From positions 1-8,288 of the forward strand of contig JAQUON010000066.1 of assembly GCA_028717045.1 (NCBI GenBank): DNA of 8,288 nucleotides, read 5' to 3'. A program made the translations under genes and the position numbers. Under the pieces are notes generated by a model. That model did no database searches. It saw nothing but the letters and a program-made list of their open reading frames with translations, and was not told the origin of the DNA. The DNA is from Candidatus Omnitrophota bacterium (GTDB lineage Bacteria; Omnitrophota; Gorgyraeia; Gygaellales; Profunditerraquicolaceae). Positions 1 through 6,500 of the stretch are shown piece by piece; within the stretch, counting starts at the first letter, position 1; the number at the start of each line of letters is the position of its first letter.

Positions 1-21
1 AGACGTGTGCTCTTCCGATCT
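1..21. other. Illumina TruSeq adapter remnant (not biological)
   Basis: The first 21 bases match the 3' end of the Illumina TruSeq read-2 adapter, ending in GTGCTCTTCCGATCT. The match is exact and ends at position 21, where the insert begins. The reading frame of the adjacent minus-strand gene stays open through it by chance. Any translation of the left-hand protein beyond position 22 is therefore artefactual, and the contig edge is an untrimmed read end. Confidence 0.97.
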
Positions 22-3000
22 TCTAACGGAATATTGCCGTGCTCATCAAAAGCCTTGGCATCCCATATCTCAAATACCAGGCCATTTTTAAACGCACCGC
101 CCTTAAGAGCGGCATATACCCCTTCTCGTATCGGCCTATTTAAGGCTGCCGGCCCCATTTTATCGCCTGCGAGTATGCCAAATTCCCTTTCACCGCCGGC
201 TATATCCACTAAATAACGGGCTGAGCCTATGCCCTGGTTAGACACATTGCCGGAAAAACCTTTGGTAAGAACGGTAGTGGTTTCTTTTGTTGCTTCCCAT
301 TTTTTCCAGCCTTCCTCCATTAAATCAACCATACGCATATAATCCGATGGCATAACCTGTCTGAGTATTTCAAAGAAACGCGTATTGAAGCGGGAATAAA
401 AATAAGGGTTGGCCATGGCTGCCTTTGCTTCTTTACCTGCGAAATCCTGCGCTAATCCGTAAGGTTTTTCACCGGCAACCGTCGCTGCCAGATAGCCACG
501 GGTAAACGCCAAAAACGACAACTGATGCCCCTCTGAGCTGTTACGAGACTTATCTCCCAGCATCAAAATATGGCTATCATCGCCGATACTCAGAGTCGTT
601 CCTCTTTTTAAACGCGCCTTATCGGTAGATCCGATAATGTTGCCATCGCTAAGTTTTCCCTGCTCTGCTGCCTCCATAACCGTTGCCCGGTCAATCGCTA
701 ACATATATTCAGGAGTAAAGTTATGTCCGAATTTTCCTCCCATGTCAGCTTTATCATCGGTAACAGATAAATATTGGCCACTGGCAACTTTTGCCTCCAC
801 TGCGCTCATCACCGGGTCAATATCTGCTTCTTTAGGTGCACGTGTAAAAAGATGGCTTTGTTTATTTCTTAACGGATCAACCTGCTCTTGTGCCGTAAAA
901 GGAGAAAGATAGGGCTGATCCCATTGATGAGTGGTCATGATTGACGCTAGCCAATCAGCTAATTGTCTCTCCGGTCTTAAGGCCGGCGGATTGATAGCCA
1001 CATGATCAATGATCCCATCTTTCTCTGTAGGGATAACTCCGTTATCCTTGCTCTGCCAACCATACACCACCACATGAGCAACCCCTTCTTTGGGCGCTAT
1101 CCTTGCTTCCTTCAATGTTACCGGTTTTGTGACGACATAGCGTTCGCCATTATCTCCGCCAGGGACAAAATTAACATCATAAAACATACTGGCAACCCCG
1201 CCCACTGCATCTGCTCCGCTCTGGCTTCTACATATAAAGGTAGGGTTAAGCGAACGTAAATTACCTTTTTCCCCATAAACCGGCTGGTATACCACACTAA
1301 CCACTGGTTCGGTTGAAGGCAAGGTGCTACCCTCTACCGCATATATTGAGGTAATCAGAAAATCATTAGGCTGGCTCGCAAGCGCCAAAAGCTCCAGGCC
1401 TTCATTTTTAGACGGATATTTTGTTCCTTTTGCGTCTTCAAATGCCGCGGAATTCTCAAATTCCCAGACCGGCCCGTTAAAATTACCCTTCAAGACATCA
1501 TCGGTACGCCTGACTATTGCCCTAAAGCCCCGAACGCCAACTTTGCCCGTAGGCGTAAATCCTAATTTTTGCAAAGGAGTGGAGCCTGGCATAAAAAATT
1601 CATGATAGAGTTTAATATTAGCTGCTCCGATCCCGGCGCCAACCATTTTGGCAATCACCACCGGTTCCGATTTTCGTTCGGTTATGGAGTGAGCTTGATA
1701 TTTTAACCTTGTGGCTTTGGCGACATCAGCCAGAGTCATAGAATTGACAATTGTTCCCTGCTTTAACAAGCCAAGCTCCTGCGCTTTTAAAGCTCCTGTT
1801 TTTAACGCTTCAATAATTACTCTTTGCACAGCGGCGTTTAATTCGCCGTATCTGTGAGTAACTTGCACATCTATATCGGTGCCGCCAAAATCTCTTACCA
1901 CTGCGCTTAGTATTTTTCCCTGGGCTATTGCTTGGTTTAGTTGATCTTGGACCGCATTCACCACTGCATCAGGGATCTTTTCAATGGGAGACGCGAATAG
2001 CTCGCTTATTCTATATGAGTGGTAGTCATTAGTAAAAAATCCCTTAGGCTGGCCTTCCGGGACACTAAAATCTTTTCTTGTTTCCAGAGGCGAACTGGCG
2101 TTCCTTGCTCCTCCTGTAAAAATGCTGGTTATTAGTGATGGCAGAAGCTGTCCACGTTCGGCTTTGCCGGTAAGCGAAACCATGCCATTCCCCAATGCCC
2201 TGGTAATAAGAGGATTACTGCCGGTGAATGTACCAATAGGTGAAGAGCTTGACGCGCCAAGGCGAGGCATTTGTAATTCGTTCCTCAAAGCAATGCCGCC
2301 GCTAAAGAATGTCCTGAAGGCCCCGTTAATCTCTTTGGTGACGTGGTATTCTCCGCTGGTAACTGATTTCTGGTATTCAGTAAAATAGTCTGTCTTCGAC
2401 CAAGGCTGCGAGGAAGTCAATCCGCTTAAGTTGCCGCTGTTAATCAGGCTTGCGTACATACCATGTGTCCCTGCAAACTTGCCCTTGAACCAACGGGCCA
2501 GTATCAAAGAATTAAACACCTGGCGCAAGGCAGCATATTTAGGAGAAGAATTTACTTCTTTGGTAAGTTGAGGAATAATGCTGCGACGGATTAACTGTGC
2601 AGAGTATTCGTTTAAGGTTTTAAACCTTTTATCGCTGAAATTAAAGGTAGCGGAATTCTTCAGGTGATCCTGCTCTAACATAACCTTCAATGTTGCCTTG
2701 TATACGAACGCAGAAGAGCCGCTTTCCCGGATAATCACTTCAGCGGGTATGATCCAGGGACGGATCAAGGTAGGCATAGTGACGTTCTCAGAACCAAAAA
2801 GCGCAGCTGCTTTCTTGGATAATTCATTCCAACATGCAGCGCCTTCTGCGGTCTCAGGAGAAGTAAACCGTGCAACATCCTTTTTAAGCTGCAGGTCCGC
2901 CTCCAAGAGAACCTTGCCTACATCAGTTTTAGCTAATGCCTCGTTAATAATTTCATTCTCTGAATCCGGGCGCAAATTAACCCAGAAATTTTCATCGGGA

Positions 3001-3293
3001 AGAGCAATGCCTACTAGGAAATATTTTAAAAGCTCCTGGCCTTTTTCTCTAACCTGGGAATCACTGGTATTCTTCACATCGCCTTTGTCAATAAGCACCT
3101 GGAAGGTATCGGTAAGTGGATTGTAGGAAAAATAACGTAATTGGATCGGCCTGAATTTCTCAGGTCCGGAGAAACCGGTCATATACTTAGATATATCCAG
3201 CTGAGAAACTGCCTGGGCAAAACCGGTCTGCTGTACTATGAAGGTTAACACAATCAAAAGCGAAAAAACCTTTTTTAGGCCGGACACTTTCAT
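22..3293 (-). CDS. Exported protein with two tandem fructose-1,6-bisphosphate aldolase/phosphatase-like domains (C-terminus cut by contig edge)
   Basis: Open for 1,090 codons from ATG at 3293, preceded by a strong Shine-Dalgarno; the 3' end is missing. Residues 1-27 form a signal peptide (basic start, then LLIVLTFIV, then GFAQA). Residues about 28-400 contain LRYFSYNP and NFWVNLRPDS; I recall this region from Omnitrophota proteins but know no function. Residues about 420-810 align by eye with archaeal-type FBPA (VTHRYGEL, RKSEPVV, SQSG, KPVTLKEARI), but the Schiff-base lysine and most metal ligands are replaced. Residues about 838-1090 start a second FBPA copy with KADMGGKFGH, IGDD, AQD, GFSGN and GDK, matching the phosphatase metal site; its aldolase half is off the contig. 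Normal FBPA is a cytoplasmic gluconeogenic enzyme of about 360-400 residues, so export and tandem duplication are odd. Domain homology is fairly sure; activity and substrate are unknown. Confidence 0.82.
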
Positions 3294-3298
3294 TACTG

Positions 3299-3306
3299 CT
3301 CCTCCC
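3299..3306 (-). promoter_or_regulatory. Strong ribosome binding site of the exported FBPA-like gene
   Basis: On the minus strand GGGAGGAG lies 5 nt before the ATG at 3293. It fixes the start codon, and the signal peptide begins directly there. It is clearly stronger than the sites of the operon genes upstream. Confidence 0.85.
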
Positions 3307-3340
3307 TTGTTAAAGTTTTTTTAAACTCTTTATTATCTAT

Positions 3341-3378
3341 AAAAAAATAAAACCAGATTGACCCATTTCAATCTGGTT
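3341..3378 (-). terminator. Intrinsic terminator inside the leader of the FBPA-like gene
   Basis: On the minus strand an 11-bp perfect stem (AACCAGATTGA pairing with TCAATCTGGTT, 6-nt loop) is followed directly by TTATTTTTTT. It lies between a strong promoter and the Shine-Dalgarno of the gene, about 60 nt into the transcript. It is therefore placed to attenuate transcription of the gene rather than to end an upstream one. The U tract is only on the minus-strand side, which sets the orientation. Confidence 0.88.
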
Positions 3379-3437
3379 CCTGTATCAGGCTTTCGGCGTC
3401 CTCCTACACCAAAAACCTTACCTCGCTAGCAAACTTT
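3379..3437 (-). promoter_or_regulatory. Structured leader, candidate riboswitch or attenuator sensor domain
   Basis: This is the roughly 59-nt RNA between the predicted start site and the terminator. By eye it can form GGUGU/ACGCC (loop AGGAGG, 3395-3410) and CCUG/CAGG (loop AUA, 3379-3389). GGUU near 3413-3416 could close both by pairing with the AACC at the base of the terminator stem. UUGGU in the same stretch can also pair with ACCAG of the terminator 5' arm, giving a possible antiterminator. I do not recognise it as a known class. The GGACGC...AAAGCC segment recalls part of the c-di-GMP-I (GEMM) core, but the rest of that core is absent. The regulatory role is inferred from layout; the ligand is unknown. 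Confidence 0.55.
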
Positions 3438-3442
3438 CCGAA

Positions 3443-3470
3443 AGTATAACATATGATTCCGATTTGTCAA
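3443..3470 (-). promoter_or_regulatory. Sigma-70-type promoter of the exported FBPA-like gene
   Basis: On the minus strand TTGACA (3465-3470, perfect -35) is followed after 16 bp by TATACT (3443-3448, 5 of 6), with a TG one base before the -10 (extended -10). Transcription should begin near 3436-3438, giving a leader of about 144 nt. It lies just past the cupin gene, so the FBPA-like gene has its own promoter and is not simply the last cistron of the operon. Confidence 0.85.
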
Positions 3471-3520
3471 GTTTTTTTTAGGCCGTGCCCATTATGACCG
3501 CATCTGCATCAACCAGGATA

Positions 3521-3850
3521 CTACAAAACCAAAGGCATAGTAACGTAGACATATCGCAGTGTTCCGTTACCTATATTTTTTATATCGTGGCCGGTTTCAG
3601 GCGGGATGTACACCAGGCTTTTTGCCTGCACAGCGCAAAAAAGCTTCCCTTCAATATAGACTTCTGCCGTTCCCTCCAATATTATAATCGCTTCTTCCTT
3701 GGCATCAGTAACATGTTCGCCTATGGATTCTTGGGGTTTTAAGGTGACGTAGCCTGACTTCATGCCTGCAGTAGCAGGAATTCCTGCGAGCAAACGCTGG
3801 AAGCGTTCGTCGCCCCCTATCGGCGTTACCAAGGGTTTCAGCTTTTGCAT
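3521..3850 (-). CDS. Small single-domain cupin protein
   Basis: A 109-residue protein that is one double-stranded beta-helix barrel. Cupin motif 1 is residues 44-60, GEHVTDAKEEAIIILEG, with His46 and Glu52/53; the second histidine of the usual HxH pair is replaced by Thr48. Motif 2 is residues 83-92, PPETGHDIKN, with His88. A divalent metal site is plausible but has one ligand fewer than the canonical set. There is no signal peptide, so it should be cytoplasmic. Its ATG overlaps the end of larB by 13 bp, so it is translationally coupled and is the last gene of the operon. Cupins of this size include sugar isomerases, dioxygenases and sensors, and the sequence alone does not decide among them. 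A role linked to the nickel-pincer pathway is inference from position only. Confidence 0.85.
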   Translation of the reverse strand: MQKLKPLVTPIGGDERFQRLLAGIPATAGMKSGYVTLKPQESIGEHVTDAKEEAIIILEGTAEVYIEGKLFCAVQAKSLVYIPPETGHDIKNIGNGTLRYVYVTMPLVL

Positions 3851-4596
3851 AGCGACATCTTATGTATCAGTGAGGCTATATAGCCTGCGCCGAATCCGTT
3901 GTTGATATTTACAACCGAGACATTCGGGGCACAACTATTAAGCATGGTTAATAAGGGGGCGATGCCGTTAAAATTCGCTCCATACCCCACCGAGGTAGGC
4001 ACGGCAATGACCGGGCAGGAAACCAACCCTCCCACAACCGACGGAAGAACTCCGTCCATGCCCGCAATCACGATAATGCAACGACTTTGGGCAATCCGGC
4101 CGAAAGAACCAAGCAGCCTGTGTAATCCGGCTACGCCTACATCATATAACCGCTCAACGCGGCTGCCGAACACCGTTGCAGTTACTGCTGCCTCTTCAGC
4201 AACCGGCAGGTCTGCGGTTCCTGCGCACACGACTGAAATAAATCCTTCCTTTGCCGGCTTTTTTCCCAATACATACACAGCGCCTGCTGCCTTATTATAG
4301 GCAGCCTTGCGGTTTATTTTCTTTATCGTACGAAAGATCTTTTCGTCAGCCCGCGTCAAAAGGACGTTTTTATTCCTGCGGGACAAAGAGGCAAAAATCG
4401 CCTTGACCTGCTCTATGCGTTTCCCCGGGCAAAAAATAACCTCGGGGAACCCCGTGCGCACCAGGCGGTGATGATCAACCCTGGCAAACCCCAAGTCTTC
4501 ATAAGGCAGGTGCTTGAGCTTTAAAAAAGCTTCCTGCGTGGATATTGTTCCCGCTTTTATTTTTTTGAACAACTCTATTATCTTTTTCTTGTCCAT
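3838..4596 (-). CDS. larB: LarB, nicotinate adenine dinucleotide carboxylase/hydrolase of nickel-pincer cofactor synthesis
   Basis: LarB carboxylates the pyridinium ring of nicotinic acid adenine dinucleotide at C5 and splits off AMP, giving the biscarboxylate mononucleotide that LarE thiolates. At 252 residues it has the usual family length. The N-terminal part carries ARVDHHRLVRTGFPEVIF (residues 38-55). The C-terminal PurE-like half carries CAGTADLPVAEEA, YDVGVAGLHRLL, AGMDGVLPSVVGG, PTSVGYGANF and MLNSCAPNVSVVNINNG. Cys222 in LNSCA corresponds to the catalytic Cys221 of the Lactiplantibacillus enzyme, so it looks active. ATG at 4596 has GAGGTG 5 nt upstream (4602-4607) inside larE. It overlaps larE by 19 bp and the cupin by 13 bp, as expected of one operon. 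Identification is firm. Confidence 0.95.
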   Translation of the reverse strand: MDKKKIIELFKKIKAGTISTQEAFLKLKHLPYEDLGFARVDHHRLVRTGFPEVIFCPGKRIEQVKAIFASLSRRNKNVLLTRADEKIFRTIKKINRKAAYNKAAGAVYVLGKKPAKEGFISVVCAGTADLPVAEEAAVTATVFGSRVERLYDVGVAGLHRLLGSFGRIAQSRCIIVIAGMDGVLPSVVGGLVSCPVIAVPTSVGYGANFNGIAPLLTMLNSCAPNVSVVNINNGFGAGYIASLIHKMSLCKS

Positions 4597-5390
4597 CCCA
4601 ACACCTCATTCATCGAGCCGCTGCGGTAACCGTCAAGGTCTAAGGCAACGTAGGTGAAGCCAAGCGACTTAAGTTGTGCCGAAATTTTCTTACGCATTTT
4701 TATTACCAACGGGATTTTTTCCTCTGCTACTTCGATACGGGCAGCCTCGCCGTGCAGACGCACGCGCACCTGCGAAAACTTACGCGTACGTAAAAATTCC
4801 TCTGCCCTGCCGATCTTAAGAAGCCTTCGAGCGGTAATCTTTTCTCCGTAAGGGATCCTCGATGCAAGGCAGGCCATTGCCGGCTGTTTCCAGGTCGCTA
4901 GCCCCTTCGCCTTCGATAAGGCCCTTATTTCATTTTTGGTCAGCCCTGCTTCCTTAAGCGGGCTCCTGACCCTTAGCTCTTTCACTGCCATGGTGCCCGG
5001 ACGGTAATCTTTGACATCGTCTGCATTGCTTGCCTCAACCACAGAGGCTAATCCGAGCTTTCCGGCAAGCCGATTCAACTGGATAAATAATCCCTTTTTA
5101 CAATAATAGCACCGTTCTTTCGGATTACTCCAGAATTTTTTCTGCGGTGAATCAGCCACTAACCTGTGCCGCACGCCAAGGTATTTTGCCAGTAATACAG
5201 CCCTTTTCTTTTCGGATACCGGCATAGCCGCAGATACCGCAGTCACTGCCAGCACTTTATCCTTAAGGACATCCGCAGCAATAGCCAATAGAAACGTACT
5301 ATCTACGCCACCTGAAAAAGCGACCAATACAGAGCCGGCGCTTTTTAAGATACGGCGCAGTTTTTTGAGTTTTTTCTCAGCAGTACCCAT
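4578..5390 (-). CDS. larE: LarE, ATP-dependent sulfur transferase of nickel-pincer cofactor synthesis
   Basis: LarE adenylylates the carboxylates of the LarB product and installs sulfur, giving the dithio ligand that binds nickel. The 270-residue protein begins with an ATP-pyrophosphatase PP-loop, SGGVDST (residues 26-32). It continues with NPKERCYYCK (89-98), EASNADD, DYRPG, RSPLKEAGLTK, ACLASRIPYG (173-182) and the basic strand QVRVRLHG (207-214). Cys174 matches the sulfur-donating cysteine of the sacrificial enzymes (Cys176 in L. plantarum). Cys94 and Cys97 are also present, the three-cysteine arrangement that in some LarE proteins holds an [4Fe-4S] cluster. The start lies 3 bp after the glycoside hydrolase stop, with no convincing Shine-Dalgarno, so coupling is likely. 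No larC or larA is seen nearby. Confidence 0.94.
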   Translation of the reverse strand: MGTAEKKLKKLRRILKSAGSVLVAFSGGVDSTFLLAIAADVLKDKVLAVTAVSAAMPVSEKKRAVLLAKYLGVRHRLVADSPQKKFWSNPKERCYYCKKGLFIQLNRLAGKLGLASVVEASNADDVKDYRPGTMAVKELRVRSPLKEAGLTKNEIRALSKAKGLATWKQPAMACLASRIPYGEKITARRLLKIGRAEEFLRTRKFSQVRVRLHGEAARIEVAEEKIPLVIKMRKKISAQLKSLGFTYVALDLDGYRSGSMNEVLGWTRKR

Positions 5391-5393
5391 ATA

Positions 5394-6500
5394 CTATAAG
5401 CCCTTTGCAGGCTTTCTCCTCTTTGCGCGCTCCCATTCGCTTACGCATCGTTTATATGCAAAAAAAGCCGGTTTTGCGGAATAGTCCCAACGGATAAGGC
5501 CGAAATAATCGATGCCGTTGTCCCAATGCGTGTCGCAATCGCGGAAAAACGCCCAGAACACTTTCTCAACCGCTGCTTCATTCAATAACGCGGTATACAC
5601 GTCTTTTACCCACGCTGCCTGCGTGCGCTCGTCGGGATTCTTACCCATCCACCAATTATTCACGGTAAGCCCTCTTTTTACGCCGGGGCAGCCGATTTCG
5701 GTAACCCATATAGGCTTGCCTGTGTCGCCGTTTCTGGCCATGATCTTTCGCGCAAGCTTCGGATACGCCTTTACCGCTGCAATGGCTTTATAGTTAAGGG
5801 GAGACTCAAAAATATGGATGTTCAAAATATCAAAGTAGTCTTTTGCGCCGTTATCGTAAAGGCGGTTGACGCTTGAGATGCCGCCGGCAAGGCCGCCGTT
5901 TAATACTTTGCACTCAGGGTTTGCCTTTTTTAAGGCGATGTACGTATCTTTCAAAAGGCTGCAGTAACTTTTAAGCCCGTCCTGGTTTGACCAGTATATC
6001 CGGGAATCAGGCTCATTCCATACCTCCCAATACCTGATAATGCCTTTGTAGCGCCCAGCGACCTTTGCGGCGTAGTGCGCATACAGACTGTTGTCAGCCG
6101 GAGGGCAATTCCAATCGCTGCATGAAGCTGCCCAGGGAGTGTTGTAGTGCAATATCCCTAAAATCTGGATCCCGTTTTTGGCGACAAGTTCTACAATCGT
6201 ATCGTATTTACTGAAATCGAACGCTCCTTGCCGGGGTTCGATTTCGCTCCACAAAAAATCCATGCGCACAAAACCTACCCCTGCCTTTTTCATCAGTTTC
6301 AAGGCCTTCTGCAACGATTTATCATCGGGGAATTTGAAATTATTCCACGAATGGTTCCAATGCAGGAATTCAAGTACGCCGAAAGGCGAATCTTCTTTTG
6401 CCCCATACCGGCCGGACATTGTCTCTTTCTCCCTGGCTTTTAGCGTCACAGGCCCGCACAACACAATACAGGCACACATACAAAGGCACAGAATCTTCAT
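5394..6500 (-). CDS. Exported clan GH-A glycoside hydrolase (GH39/GH5-like)
   Basis: A 368-residue (beta/alpha)8 retaining glycosidase. Residues 1-22 are a short signal peptide unusually rich in cysteine (MKILCLCMCACIVLCG). It has no proper lipobox, so a soluble exported enzyme is more likely than a lipoprotein. The acid/base is Glu163 in WEVWNEPD (158-165), the clan GH-A strand-4 motif. The nucleophile is probably Glu268 in WVTEIGCPG (265-273) on strand 7. Other clan-like segments are GVGFVRMDFLWSEIEP (74-89), HYNTPW and VFWAFFRDCD. The pattern resembles GH39 xylosidases and PslG-type exopolysaccharide hydrolases, but substrate cannot be read from the sequence. Its ATG overlaps the stop of the Maf-M48 gene as ATGA, with AGGAAA upstream; larE follows after 3 bp. 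Confidence 0.9.
   Translation of the reverse strand: MKILCLCMCACIVLCGPVTLKAREKETMSGRYGAKEDSPFGVLEFLHWNHSWNNFKFPDDKSLQKALKLMKKAGVGFVRMDFLWSEIEPRQGAFDFSKYDTIVELVAKNGIQILGILHYNTPWAASCSDWNCPPADNSLYAHYAAKVAGRYKGIIRYWEVWNEPDSRIYWSNQDGLKSYCSLLKDTYIALKKANPECKVLNGGLAGGISSVNRLYDNGAKDYFDILNIHIFESPLNYKAIAAVKAYPKLARKIMARNGDTGKPIWVTEIGCPGVKRGLTVNNWWMGKNPDERTQAAWVKDVYTALLNEAAVEKVFWAFFRDCDTHWDNGIDYFGLIRWDYSAKPAFFAYKRCVSEWERAKRRKPAKGL

Noticed and set aside
2698..3126. Plus-strand open frame of 142 codons
   Set aside because: It lies wholly inside the minus-strand FBPA-like gene, which has a promoter, Shine-Dalgarno, signal peptide and recognisable domains; the plus frame resembles nothing.
3379..3437. c-di-GMP-I (GEMM) riboswitch
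   Set aside because: GGACGC and AAAGCC recall the core, but two bases interrupt them and the GGGCAAACC and GGUUACC elements are not found in the right places.
3479..3520. Coding-like tail after the cupin stop (VDADAVIMGTA then stop in a shifted frame)
   Set aside because: About 14 codons with no start or Shine-Dalgarno of its own; it could be a frameshifted cupin end or a gene remnant, but is too short to call.
6435..6500. Lipoprotein signal on the glycoside hydrolase
   Set aside because: The cysteines are not preceded by the small residue (Gly, Ala or Ser) with a Leu at -3 that a lipobox needs.
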